Shown: positions 18,407-27,475 of the stretch, piece by piece
Position numbering within the stretch: the stretch's first letter is position 1
Layout: every line of letters starts with the position of its first letter
NCBI RefSeq assembly: GCF_009916105.1
Contig: NZ_JAAAXQ010000002.1
Coordinates: 1-64,000 of the forward strand
Direction: 5' to 3'
Source: Streptomyces sp. GC420
Lineage (GTDB): Bacteria; Actinomycetota; Actinomycetes; Streptomycetales; Streptomycetaceae
DNA: 64,000 nucleotides
Translations under genes and position numbers: made by a program
The notes under the pieces: model-generated
Told to the model about the DNA's origin: nothing
The model's database searches: none
The model's input: the letters and a program-made list of their open reading frames with translations, nothing else

Positions 18407-19729
18407 TCATCCGGCTGCCTCACGAGGAGCGGGGCGGCGTACCACGCCCAGGGCGACCAACTCGTCGAACTCGGCGGTGGACAAGCCCCCTTCCTCGGTC
18501 AGGACCTGTCGTGTGTGCTGGCCGACGGCAGGCGCCGGGGCCGCTCTGCCGCGACGGCCGTCCAGGGTGACGGGTGATCCGGGGACAAGCAGTGGACCGA
18601 TACCGGGCTGGTCCGCGGTCTCGAAGAGCGGGTGTTCGCGCAGCAGGCTGGCGTCGTCGGCGACGAGGTCGGCAAAGCCGCGGTACGGCGACCAGAGCAA
18701 CCGGGTCGTCGCCAGCACCTCCCGCACCTGGTCGGCGTCATGCCGGGCGAACCACTCGGCGACGAGACCGGCCAGCACCCGCCGGTGCCGGTAGCGGTCG
18801 CCCTCGTCGGCGAAGTCCGCGCCCAGCGCCTTCCCGAGCGCGTCCACGGTCGCGCTCAGCCCTGTGACCTGGAGGAGATCGGCCCACTGCCGCGGCGTCA
18901 GCGCCACCAGCATGAACCGTTGCCCGTCGGCCGTGACGAAGTCGGTGCCGAAGGTTCCGTAGACGAAGTTGCCGTCGGCCCTGCGCTCTTCCTCGGGCCG
19001 GAGCTGCGCCTGGGCGAGGTGACCGAGCTGACCGGCGGTGGCCAGGGCGACGTCCTCGAGCGCCACCCGAACCTCCGCGCCACGCCCGGTTGCGCGCCGC
19101 CTCAGCTCCGCAGCGAGGAGCCCGGTGGCCAGATAGAGTCCGGCAGCCAGGTCCCAGGCCGGGAGCACATGGTTGACAGGGGCACCGTGCCCCTCCGGCC
19201 CGGTGATCAACGGGAACCCGGTGCCGGCCTGGACGGTGTAGTCGACGGCGGTGCCGCCGTCGTACCGCCCCATGAGCTGTACGCGGATCACGTCGGCGCG
19301 GCGGCTGCTCAGGGAGCGGTAGGTCAGTTCGTCCCATCGCCCGACGTTGGTGACGAGTATGCCGCCGGCGGGGCCTCCGCCGACGACGAGCTCGGCAACC
19401 AGCCGCCTGCCGCGTGGGTCGGCCAGGTCGACCTCCACGGCGCGCTTTCCGGGGTTGAGCCCGTTCCAGTACAGGCTGGCCCCATCGGCTGTGAGGGGCC
19501 AGCGAGTACGGTCCGGTCCGCCCCCCAAGGGCTCGACGCGGATCACATCCGCGCCGAGTTGAGCCAGCGTGAGACCGCAGAGAGGCGTGGCGACGAAGCT
19601 CGAGACCTCCACGACGCGCAGGCCCGACAAGGGCCCGGGCCGGTGTGCCTCGTACCGATCACCGGCACTCGCCGAGGAGCCGTGCAGAGCGTCGGCACGG
19701 GAGACCGTTGTGTGGCGGGCGTCCGTCAT
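18407..19729 (-). CDS. Class III CoA-transferase, 2-methylfumaryl-CoA isomerase (Mct)-like
   Basis: A 440-residue CaiB/BaiF protein. Long stretches follow the 2-methylfumaryl-CoA isomerase pattern: VEVSSFVATPLCGLTLAQLG, WNGLNPGKRAVEVDL, the MGRYDGGTAVDYTVQ segment and VNHVLPAWD, then GNFVYGTFGTDF and EHPLFETADQPGIGP. That enzyme moves CoA within mesaconate (C1 to C4). The N-terminus carries about 25 extra residues before the family core, so a start at an internal codon is possible. The downstream HTD2-like gene supports a mesaconyl-CoA-type reaction, but an analogous dicarboxylate such as an adipate derivative is equally possible. Confidence 0.75.
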   Translation of the reverse strand: MTDARHTTVSRADALHGSSASAGDRYEAHRPGPLSGLRVVEVSSFVATPLCGLTLAQLGADVIRVEPLGGGPDRTRWPLTADGASLYWNGLNPGKRAVEVDLADPRGRRLVAELVVGGGPAGGILVTNVGRWDELTYRSLSSRRADVIRVQLMGRYDGGTAVDYTVQAGTGFPLITGPEGHGAPVNHVLPAWDLAAGLYLATGLLAAELRRRATGRGAEVRVALEDVALATAGQLGHLAQAQLRPEEERRADGNFVYGTFGTDFVTADGQRFMLVALTPRQWADLLQVTGLSATVDALGKALGADFADEGDRYRHRRVLAGLVAEWFARHDADQVREVLATTRLLWSPYRGFADLVADDASLLREHPLFETADQPGIGPLLVPGSPVTLDGRRGRAAPAPAVGQHTRQVLTEEGGLSTAEFDELVALGVVRRPAPREAAG

Positions 19730-20404
19730 CGCGACCAGAGCCTCACTGTGTCGATGCCCTCACCCAGAACCCGAGGCAGCTCCTCGTCGGTCCGACGGGG
19801 AGTCCCACAGGCACGGTCGGCGGCTGAGGTACGCAGGTCTGTCCCACCGCGGGGGGTGCCGGTCCTTCGGATGGGCCGGCTGAGTCCGGGCAGGTCGCCA
19901 CCGGTGTGGCAGCGCAGCGGGAGGTACAGCCGACGTGCTGCACCGGCGGGACAGTGGTGACCCGTGCCCCCGGCGGCACAGGGACCGGCCACCGATCCGT
20001 GGTCGGTGCCGGAGTCAGGCCCGGTGGCGACAGTCCCGCCGCCTGCTCGCAGGCCGGGTCTGGCGGCGTCCGACGCGCGCGACCGCAAGGCGGATGACTG
20101 CCCTTGTACTGGCTGCACGGGGGGGACCCCGATGCCAGGTCCTCCCTCGGCCTGAGTGAAGCCGAAGGAGGTGAAGTGTCTACCGGGCGTCACGCGACAG
20201 GCAGGACGCTCGCAGCAGGCCCTGGTCATGCGGGCTCCCTTGCTGGGGCTGGGTTGATCACACCTTCAGCCTGCATGCTGGGGGCGCCGCATCTCCAATA
20301 CTTCTTTGACGGCACACTGATGCGCCAGGAGCATTAATAATCGATGACAGATATCTTCCGCGACGTTAAAGGCGTCAACGTGCGGATGTCGGGACGACGC
20401 AGGA
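19730..20404. other. 675-bp region without a supportable gene
   Basis: Between the minus-strand CoA-transferase and the LysR gene I find no convincing coding sequence. Several frames are open by GC bias only. The last 70 bases are markedly AT-richer (TTAATAATCGATGACAG near 20334-20350), like the promoter region upstream of the LysR gene, so a promoter for the CoA-transferase may lie further left, around 19740-20340. Confidence 0.4.
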
Positions 20405-21319
20405 TCAGCGCGCGCCTTCCGGGAGGAAGGGCGTGGGGAGCGCCTCCTCGGATGCGCGCAGCACTGCCCGCAGGGCCGGGTTGGGGTCGCCCTTGCGCCA
20501 GGCGAGCCGGGAGTACGTGGGGGTACGGCCTTCCTCCAGCGGGACCACGGTGATGCCGGCCTGGACGACGTTTCCGACCGCGACGTCGACCGAGAAGGTG
20601 ATCCCGACCCCGGCCGCCACGAGCGCCATCGCGGTCCACGAGTCCGGCGCGGTCTGGACGATGTCCGGGGTGAAGTCCGCGTCGTGGGCGGCGCGGATGA
20701 ACGCGTCGCGCACACTGGAACCCGGATCCGCGGGCAACGCGACGAACTGTTCGTCGCGGCAGTCGGCCAGACTCACCGGCTCCCGCCCCGCGAGGCGGTG
20801 TCCGTTGGGGACGACCAGTACGTAGTGCTCGACGGTGACGATCCGGTGGGCGATTCCCGCCGGCTCCACGGTCCAGCGTACGATGGCGAGATCGAGCGTG
20901 CCGTCGATGACCATACGCAGTCCCTCGTGAGCATAGGTAGTGCTGCGCAGACTCAGTTCGATACCCGGGTGGCGCTCTCGGACGAGCCGCCCGAGCCGGC
21001 CCACCAACAGGTGCGACGAAGGGCCGGCAAACCCCATGCGCACCCGGCCGGTTTCTCCGCGGCCGGCCGCCCGCACCGCGCGGCGTGCGATCAGACAGCC
21101 CTCGAGTACCTGCCGGGCCGGGTCGAGAAGGGCCTCGCCTGCACCGGTGAGGTGCACACTGCGGGTGGTCCGCGCGAAGAGGGGTGCTCCCAGCTCGCGC
21201 TCCAGCTGCTTGATGGTGCGACTCAGTGCCGGCTGGGCGATATGGAGCCGATCGGCGGCGCGACCGAAGTGAAGCTCCTCGGCGACGGCCAGGAACGCCT
21301 CAAGCTGGTGCAGTTCCAC
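20405..21319 (-). CDS. LysR-family regulator
   Basis: A 304-residue LysR-type regulator. The N-terminal winged helix reads FLAVAEELHFGRAADRLHIA and QPALSRTIKQLERELG. The ligand-binding domain starts near residue 90. The GTG at 21319 is 86 bp from the divergent CoA-transferase gene, and the space holds an inverted repeat TTAAT-N12-ATTAA. It probably controls the divergent CoA-transferase and acyl-CoA dehydrogenase genes. The inducer would be a dicarboxylate or its CoA ester by context. Confidence 0.88.
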   Translation of the reverse strand: MELHQLEAFLAVAEELHFGRAADRLHIAQPALSRTIKQLERELGAPLFARTTRSVHLTGAGEALLDPARQVLEGCLIARRAVRAAGRGETGRVRMGFAGPSSHLLVGRLGRLVRERHPGIELSLRSTTYAHEGLRMVIDGTLDLAIVRWTVEPAGIAHRIVTVEHYVLVVPNGHRLAGREPVSLADCRDEQFVALPADPGSSVRDAFIRAAHDADFTPDIVQTAPDSWTAMALVAAGVGITFSVDVAVGNVVQAGITVVPLEEGRTPTYSRLAWRKGDPNPALRAVLRASEEALPTPFLPEGAR

Positions 21320-21343
21320 GAGATCTCACTCATCGCAATCTTG

Positions 21344-21365
21344 TTAATAATCATCGGCGCATTAA
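21344..21365. promoter_or_regulatory. Candidate LysR operator
   Basis: An inverted repeat TTAAT (21344-21348), 12-base spacer, ATTAA (21361-21365) lies in an AT-rich island between the divergent LysR and CoA-transferase genes, about 40 bp before the latter. The location is typical for a LysR site. Confidence 0.55.
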
Positions 21366-21405
21366 GTATTGGACGCGCAATAGACGGTTCGCAATCCTTG
21401 CAGCC

Positions 21406-22626
21406 ATGACCAACGCGCTCCTTCCCCTTGACGGCATCACCGTGGTCACGCTGGAACAGGCAGTGGCCGCGCCCCTCGCGACCCGTCACCTTGCCGACCT
21501 CGGAGCCCGGGTGATCAAGGTCGAGCGGGTCGGAGAGGGTGACTTCGCTCGCAACTACGACCATGAGGTCCACGGATTGGCCTCACACTTCGTGTGGCTC
21601 AACCGCGGCAAGGAATCGGTGGCGCTCGACCTCAAGTCGCCCGAGGGTTCCGAACTCGTCCGCCGCCTCGTCGCTCGGGCCGACGTATTCGTCCAGAACG
21701 CCGCTCCTGGGGCGGCCGAACGGCTGGGCCTCGGGGGTGAGGAGCTGGTCGCACGGCACCCGCGGCTGGTGGTCGCCGGGATCTCCGGATACGGCACGGG
21801 CGGCCCGCTGCGCGACCGCAAGGCCTACGACATGCTGATCCAGGCGGAGACGGGCCTGATCTCGGTCACGGGCACCCCGGAGACCGCCACCAAGACCGGG
21901 ATCCCCAGTGCCGACATCGCCGCAGGGCTCTACGCGTGCCAGGCGGTCCTGGCCGCGCTGTTGCGTCGGGAGCGGACCGGGCGAGGCGGGGTGGTCGACA
22001 TCTCGATGTTCGACGCCACCGTGGAATGGCTCGGCCACCCGATGTACATCCAGCTGTACGGCGGCCGGCAGATCCCGCGGATGGGGCTGAGCCACGCCTC
22101 GATCGCGCCGTACGACGCATATCCGACCGCCGACGGCCAGATCCTCATCGGTGTGCAGAACGACCGAGGCTGGCAGAGCCTGGTCGGGGACGTGTTCGGG
22201 CGGCCGGACCTGGCCGACCACCCGCATCTGGCGACCAACCCGCTCCGGGTGGCTCACCGCGAGGAGTGCGACCGCGTGGTCGCGGAGCAGACCCGCCGCT
22301 TCGGCACCGCCGAACTCGAGGCCCGGCTGGCGGCTGCCGGTGTGCCCGCGGCCCAGGTCAACGACATGGCCGGGCTGGTGGCCCATCCTCAGCTGTCGGC
22401 TCGGGATCGCTGGCGGCAGGTCGACACGCCGGCCGGACCCATAGCGGGAGTTCTGCCACCCGTGTCCTTCCGCGACGTCGAACTGCCGATGGGCCCTGTC
22501 CCCGCTCTCGGCGCTCACACCGACGCGGTGCTCGCCGAGTTGGGCGTGGACGCGGCACGTATCGACCGCCTGGCCGCCGCCGGTGTCGCGGGTCGTCCCG
22601 CGCGGGTGCCCGCCACCGCCGAATGA
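21406..22626 (+). CDS. Class III (CaiB/BaiF) CoA-transferase
   Basis: A 406-residue CoA-transferase with the family start LPLDGITVVTLEQAVAAPLA and ADLGARVIKVERVGEGDFAR, the Asp-containing KAYDMLIQAETGLIS segment (catalytic Asp of the family) and GLYACQAVLAALLRRERTG. It would activate a free carboxylic acid with CoA from a donor such as succinyl-CoA. No clear ribosome site precedes the ATG at 21406, so the message may be leaderless. It is followed 25 bp later by an acyl-CoA dehydrogenase, giving an acid activation plus desaturation pair. Adipate is a likely substrate given the cyclohexanone genes nearby. Confidence 0.85.
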   Translation: MTNALLPLDGITVVTLEQAVAAPLATRHLADLGARVIKVERVGEGDFARNYDHEVHGLASHFVWLNRGKESVALDLKSPEGSELVRRLVARADVFVQNAAPGAAERLGLGGEELVARHPRLVVAGISGYGTGGPLRDRKAYDMLIQAETGLISVTGTPETATKTGIPSADIAAGLYACQAVLAALLRRERTGRGGVVDISMFDATVEWLGHPMYIQLYGGRQIPRMGLSHASIAPYDAYPTADGQILIGVQNDRGWQSLVGDVFGRPDLADHPHLATNPLRVAHREECDRVVAEQTRRFGTAELEARLAAAGVPAAQVNDMAGLVAHPQLSARDRWRQVDTPAGPIAGVLPPVSFRDVELPMGPVPALGAHTDAVLAELGVDAARIDRLAAAGVAGRPARVPATAE

Positions 22627-22651
22627 ACCACAGACTGGAAGGAACCGCAGC

Positions 22652-23800
22652 GTGGAACCCGAAGAGTTCACCTCCGTCCTCGATGCCGTCCGTACCTTCG
22701 TCCGCAGGGACGTGGTCGCGGCGGAGGAAGAGATCGAGGAAGAGGACCGTATCCCCGGCCGGATCCGGGAGAAGGCGGCCGCCATGGGGCTGTTCGGCTT
22801 CGCCATCCCTGAGGAATACGGCGGGCTCGGCTTCTCGATGTCGGAGGAGGTCCGGCTCGTGATGGAGCTGGGATGGACCAGCCCTGCCTTCCGGTCGATG
22901 TTCGGCACCAACAACGGCATCGCCGGCCAGGTGCTTGTCAACTGCGGCACCGAGACGCAGAAGAAGAAGTACCTGCCCGGTCTCGCCGGCGGTGACCTCA
23001 TGGCCTCTTTCGCCCTCACCGAGCCCGAGGCCGGCTCTGACCCCAGCGGCCTGCGGACCCGTGCGGTCCGCCATGGGGACCACTACGTCATCTCCGGGCA
23101 GAAGCAGTTCATCACCAACGCGCTTGAAGCGGATCTTCTCATGGTCTTCGCCCGGACCGGTGACGCGGCCCGGGGGATGGACGGCATCTCGGTCCTCATC
23201 GTGCCCACCGACACCCCTGGCGTCACCATTGGCCCCAAGAACGCCAAGATGGGGCAACGTGGCGCCGCGACCTCGGAGATCTACTTCGAAGAGGCCCGCG
23301 TACCGGCCGAGAACCTCGTCGGAGAGGTCGAGGGGGAGGGGTTTCGAGCCGCGATGCGCTCCCTGGCCAAGGGCCGACTGCACATCGCCGCGCTCACGGT
23401 CGGACTGGCGGACCGCCTCATCGACGAGAGCCTGCGCCACGCCACCACCAGCAGCCAGGGTGGCCACAAGCTCACCACGTTCCAGCTTGTCCAGGCCATG
23501 CTCGCCGACAGCCAGACCGAGGCATATGCCGGGCGCGCCATGGTGCTTCAGGCCGCGTGCAGCTGGGACGACGGCAGCGACCGGCGACTGGCGCCCTCGT
23601 TGTGCAAGCTCTTCTGCACCGAGGCCGTCGGTCGTATCGCGGACCGCGCCGTCCAGATCCACGGCGGTCTGGGTTACATGCGTGGGGTGCCCGTCGAGCG
23701 GTTCTACCGCGACGCCCGGCTGTTCCGGCTCTACGAGGGCACCAGCGAGATCCAGCGGCTGATCATCGCCAAGCAGATGGCGAGGAACTTCCCGGTGTAA
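22652..23800 (+). CDS. Acyl-CoA dehydrogenase
   Basis: A 382-residue FAD acyl-CoA dehydrogenase. The signatures are ALTEPEAGSDPSGLRTRAV, QIHGGLGYMRGVPVERFYRD and the catalytic-Glu region RLYEGTSEIQRLIIAKQMAR. The GTG at 22652 follows GGAAGGA. It would introduce the first double bond and pass electrons to ETF, whose genes lie 9 kb downstream. The pairing with the CoA-transferase suggests a glutaryl/adipyl-type substrate, although Arg residues specific to glutaryl-CoA enzymes were not assessed. Confidence 0.9.
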   Translation: MEPEEFTSVLDAVRTFVRRDVVAAEEEIEEEDRIPGRIREKAAAMGLFGFAIPEEYGGLGFSMSEEVRLVMELGWTSPAFRSMFGTNNGIAGQVLVNCGTETQKKKYLPGLAGGDLMASFALTEPEAGSDPSGLRTRAVRHGDHYVISGQKQFITNALEADLLMVFARTGDAARGMDGISVLIVPTDTPGVTIGPKNAKMGQRGAATSEIYFEEARVPAENLVGEVEGEGFRAAMRSLAKGRLHIAALTVGLADRLIDESLRHATTSSQGGHKLTTFQLVQAMLADSQTEAYAGRAMVLQAACSWDDGSDRRLAPSLCKLFCTEAVGRIADRAVQIHGGLGYMRGVPVERFYRDARLFRLYEGTSEIQRLIIAKQMARNFPV

Positions 23801-24252
23801 GCATGTGAAGGGTCGGGCGGCCGCCGATCACCGGCTCGGCGCGCCCGCGAACCCGGCCTGATGTCGGTCAGGCCCTGCTGCCTTGCTGAGCCGACCGACC
23901 CCCGAAACTCTGCTGTGGGTGCGCGAGATCTAGCTGCCAGCGGATCCGGCGTCAAGGGTGCCTCGCCCCGATCACGGAGCCACTCCGGACTCCGCCTCCG
24001 GCCACCCTCCCGCTGCGAGCGGGACGGGGAGGCCGAGGCCGCCACTGACTGCCGTCGTCCTTCGTCGAGGCGGAGCCGGGCCGGGTGCGAGGGCGGACCA
24101 CCGTGGACGGCATTGCCGCCGTCGGGACGGCTGCCCGACTGCCGTCGTCGGCGGCCCGTCTCGTCAGGAGCGGTGACGAGCCCCTGCCAGGGTCCCACGA
24201 CGCCGCGCCCATCTCCCCCGGGTGTCGGCCGGTTGCCGCCCCGCTCGACCGG
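23801..24252. other. 452-bp convergent intergenic region with hairpin
   Basis: This is the gap between the acyl-CoA dehydrogenase and the convergent AcoR-like gene. No gene is credible. A hairpin TCCCGCT-GCG-AGCGGGA at 24008-24024, flanked by further complementary C- and G-rich arms (24001-24033), could serve as a bidirectional terminator. Confidence 0.5.
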
Positions 24253-26067
24253 TCAGCCGCCGGTGATCAAGGGCATCTGATCGTGGCAGTCGAGGTGAAG
24301 AGCCTTGATCTTGCGGTACAGCGTGGTCCGCCCTATTCCGAGCAGTACCGCCGCCTTGGAGCGGTTGCCGTCGGCTTCCTGGAGAGCGGCCAGGATGGCC
24401 TCGCGTTCGGCCTTTTCGTATCCGGTGAGCTGCCGACCCTGGGCGGCATCGCGGAGCCACAGCGGGAGGTGTTCCAGCTGGATCAGCCAGCCGGGCCTCG
24501 CGGCCGCGACATCGGCCATGGCCAGGCGCAGCTCCCGGATGTTGCCGGGCCAGGGGTATGCCATGAGCGCCGCTCGTACGGCAGACGACAGCGTGGTGCC
24601 CGCCTTGATGCCTGCCAGGCCGGACAGGATGGCCTGGGCAACGTCGGGAATGTGCTCCTTCATGTGGTAGAGCTCGGGTATGGCCACCGTGATCGCCGTT
24701 TGCTTCAGCAGGTCCGCGACGTGCTGTGGCGTCCGCTTGAGGTTGACCGTGAGGATCAGTCGGCCGGGTGCCGGGTCTCGAGGATCCGCGGTGTTGCCGG
24801 CGAGGTCGGTCAGGGCCTTGACCTGGTCGACGGAGCCGGCGTCGAGATCCTCCAGATGACGGAGGACGAGATGGCCCCCGCTGGACAGGGTTTGCACGGC
24901 ATCGGCGAACCACCGGGGGGTGCGTTCGGCGGCGGCGCAGAGGTCGACGACCGTCACAGGATGCTGAGGGCCGAGGGCGGCGATCCCTTGGGACAGACGG
25001 AACTTGCCGGTGCCCGGTGCGCCGCCGATGGCGATCGTCCGTGAGGCGTCGAGGGCGTACCGGAGATGCTCGTTGACCGCAGGCACGGGGTGGAGCGATT
25101 CGGCCGCATCCGTGCCCCGGCGTGGGGCCCCCCTTCCGAGGCGTACGTCGGGGCGGAACTCGAGCCGGAAGGCATCACCGACGGGGTCGGTGATGCGGTG
25201 CGCCACGGCGAGAACGCGCCCGTCCGTCAGATCGAGTTCGATGGTCTGCGGGTCCGTGTCCCAGGACCGGCCGGTCACGGTCGCCCACAGCAGCGGATGG
25301 TGTTCCGGCGTGACGAATCGCAGCCCGGCGGGGTTGGCCAGCACCGCGTCGGAGGTCAGGACCACCACTGGCGCCCGGCGCGCCGGGCCTGACCGGGGGG
25401 TCAGGGCAGCGAGCAGTGCCCGGTTGCGCCCGCCGTCCAGGTCGGTCATGACCTGTTCGGCCTGCCGGGCGGCATTCGTCGCGAGGGTCAACAACAGCGG
25501 GTTGGTGGCCCTGACCGGGCAGGTCAGCGCGATGGAGCCGACCACGCGACCGGTGCCTGGCATCCGGATGGGTGCCCCCGCGCAGGTCAGGGGCCCGAGC
25601 AGGTCGTTGTAGTGCTCACCGCCGCGCACCAGGAGCGCGGACTTGTCCTCCAGCACGGTACCGATGGCGTTCGTACCCACGGCGCGCTCGGAGAAGTCGA
25701 AGCCCTCGGCCGCACAGGCGTTGTCGAGCTTGCTGCGCTGCGTGACGCTGCCCGCTCGCCGTGACAGGATCCGGCCCTGATGGTCGCTGAGGAAGACCGC
25801 GACCCCGAGTCCGTCAAGGTCCGAGCTGAGCCGGTCGAGCACAGGACCGCTCGAGCGGCACAGCAGCTCGGAGCGCCCTTGGGGGTCGAGGTAGCGGAAG
25901 GCGACACGGTCGGTGGGCACCGCTTCGCTGGCAGACCGGCGCCAACTGCGCAGGATGACGCTTCGAACCGACCCGGTGGCATCCTCATGGTTCTGCACGC
26001 CCTGACGCAGCAACCTGTCGCGCGCTTCGCGCAGCTCTTCCAGATTGGTCGTGGGGAGGTGCTCCAT
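24253..26067 (-). CDS. AcoR-like GAF/AAA/Fis regulator lacking the GAFTGA motif
   Basis: A 604-residue regulator. The N-terminal part holds a GAF-like sensor (AEGFDFSERAVGTNAIGTVLEDKSAL is typical of the AcoR group). The central AAA-like domain has a weak P-loop GGAPGTGKFRLSQGIA and the PWPGNIRELR segment. The C-terminus is a Fis-type helix-turn-helix (ILAALQEADGNRSKAAVLLG, then IGRTTLYRKIKAL). The GAFTGA loop that contacts sigma-54 is not visible, as expected in actinobacteria, which lack sigma-54. It lies 21 bp after the alcohol dehydrogenase on the same strand and probably controls the cyclohexanone-type genes. In proteobacteria that role is held by the AraC-type ChnR. Confidence 0.85.
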   Translation of the reverse strand: MEHLPTTNLEELREARDRLLRQGVQNHEDATGSVRSVILRSWRRSASEAVPTDRVAFRYLDPQGRSELLCRSSGPVLDRLSSDLDGLGVAVFLSDHQGRILSRRAGSVTQRSKLDNACAAEGFDFSERAVGTNAIGTVLEDKSALLVRGGEHYNDLLGPLTCAGAPIRMPGTGRVVGSIALTCPVRATNPLLLTLATNAARQAEQVMTDLDGGRNRALLAALTPRSGPARRAPVVVLTSDAVLANPAGLRFVTPEHHPLLWATVTGRSWDTDPQTIELDLTDGRVLAVAHRITDPVGDAFRLEFRPDVRLGRGAPRRGTDAAESLHPVPAVNEHLRYALDASRTIAIGGAPGTGKFRLSQGIAALGPQHPVTVVDLCAAAERTPRWFADAVQTLSSGGHLVLRHLEDLDAGSVDQVKALTDLAGNTADPRDPAPGRLILTVNLKRTPQHVADLLKQTAITVAIPELYHMKEHIPDVAQAILSGLAGIKAGTTLSSAVRAALMAYPWPGNIRELRLAMADVAAARPGWLIQLEHLPLWLRDAAQGRQLTGYEKAEREAILAALQEADGNRSKAAVLLGIGRTTLYRKIKALHLDCHDQMPLITGG

Positions 26068-26088
26068 CGCTTCCTCCGACGGCTCAGT

Positions 26089-27165
26089 TCACCCGGCGAC
26101 TGTCCGGTCCGCAGACAACACGATCCGCCCGGCGACCTTTCGCTGGACGAGTTGGGCCAGCGAGTCCGCGACGCCGGCTGCGTTCAGCGTACCGCGAATG
26201 AGCGGGATACGTGGTAGATTGTTCGTTTTGGCCATGCCGACCAGCTCCTGGAGCTCGGCCAGGGTGCCCACGTAGCTGCCCTGGAGCGTGAGCATCTTCA
26301 CCGGCAGCAGAGCGGTGGGGATCGTCATCTCTCCGCCGAAGAGTCCGACGTGGACCAGGAGGCCACCCTTCCGGAGTGCGTCGAAGGCATGGATGGCTGT
26401 CGATGTCCCGTTGACGAAGTCGATGACGGCTGCGACTGGTTCACCCGCGGCTGCGACGATGTCGGCGGCGAGCGAGGCGGGGTCGGCGAGCACGGTCTTG
26501 CCGGCACCCATCTCCAGCGCCAGCTTGAGGTTCCGCTCGGAGAGGTCCACGGCAATGGTGTGCCGATGCCCCCTCGCCTGGAGCATGGCGACGGCGGTCA
26601 GTCCGAGCCCGCCGGCGCCGATGACGACGACCGGCTCCTCGGGGTCCACATGGCGCACCTTGTTCACAGCGCTGTACGACGTCAGCCCGGAGCAGGCGAG
26701 GGTGGCCGCCCACGCGGGATCGAGCCCACCGATGTCGATCAGGTACTTCTCGTGCGGGACCGAGATGTACTCCGCATAGCCGCCATGGCGCTGCACGCCC
26801 AGCATCCGTCCCTTGGTGCAGGCGTTGTCGCGACCGCTGCGGCATGTCGAGCACTCCCCGCATCCTATCCAGGGGAAGACGAGCAGCATCTTCCCGACCA
26901 GGTCGGCAGATGCTTCGGGGCCCACGCTCTCGACCACTCCGACGACCTCATGGCCGAGGACCAGGGGATAAGGAACACCCCGGTCCTTGAGCAGCATCAT
27001 GCCGCGGGTCCCAAGATCGTAGCCGCCCTCGAGCAGGTGGGTGTCGGAATGACAGACGCCGGAGTACAGGACGCGCAGGACGACCTCCGCACCCACCGGC
27101 GCAGGAGTCGGGAGCGTGATCTCGGTGATCTCCTTTGTGCCCTCGAGCACTGCGTACGCCTTCAT
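26089..27165 (-). CDS. Zinc-dependent alcohol dehydrogenase (ChnD-like role)
   Basis: A 358-residue medium-chain zinc alcohol dehydrogenase. Catalytic zinc ligands lie in GVCHSDTHL (Cys38) and LGHEVVG (His72, Glu73). Structural zinc ligands are in GCGECSTCRSGRDNACTKG (Cys102, 105, 108, 116). The NAD site reads VVIGAGGLGLTAVAML. It is divergent from the hydrolase/Baeyer-Villiger genes and should oxidise 6-hydroxyhexanoate to 6-oxohexanoate if the cluster works like chn. Other primary alcohols are possible. Confidence 0.88.
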   Translation of the reverse strand: MKAYAVLEGTKEITEITLPTPAPVGAEVVLRVLYSGVCHSDTHLLEGGYDLGTRGMMLLKDRGVPYPLVLGHEVVGVVESVGPEASADLVGKMLLVFPWIGCGECSTCRSGRDNACTKGRMLGVQRHGGYAEYISVPHEKYLIDIGGLDPAWAATLACSGLTSYSAVNKVRHVDPEEPVVVIGAGGLGLTAVAMLQARGHRHTIAVDLSERNLKLALEMGAGKTVLADPASLAADIVAAAGEPVAAVIDFVNGTSTAIHAFDALRKGGLLVHVGLFGGEMTIPTALLPVKMLTLQGSYVGTLAELQELVGMAKTNNLPRIPLIRGTLNAAGVADSLAQLVQRKVAGRIVLSADRTVAG

Positions 27166-27246
27166 GGTTTCGACCCTCCGTGCGGTGCGCCCCGCTGTGG
27201 GGCAGTGTGCCCACGATCACAGCTGGCGATTCAGGAAGTCCAATAC

Positions 27247-27262
27247 ATAGTCAGCAGACTAT
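27247..27262. promoter_or_regulatory. Palindrome between adh and hydrolase genes
   Basis: ATAGTC-AGCA-GACTAT, a perfect 6-bp dyad, lies in an AT-richer part of the 310-bp divergent region, 82 bp from the adh start. It is the best operator candidate for the AcoR-like regulator. The rest of the region (27166-27475) holds no gene. Confidence 0.55.
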
Positions 27263-27475
27263 TGATGACGTGATCGCAATAATCGGCTGGTTGAGGGAGT
27301 CCCGACCGAGCCGCAGCTGCCAGGGGCTCTCGTGAATTCGGTGTTGCGCCCCGATGTCCGGACGATTGTCCAAGTGTTTCAGATCGGAACAACCCGCCGT
27401 AGCGGGGCTGCCGCACGCTGACGCTTGCCAGTCACCCAGATGTCATCTGGGTTCCGTCGTGTGAAAGGCGATCCG

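Noticed and set aside
18142-18423. Short minus-strand frame between SDR and CoA-transferase
   Set aside because: It has no ribosome site and no recognisable sequence; several overlapping frames are open there by composition.
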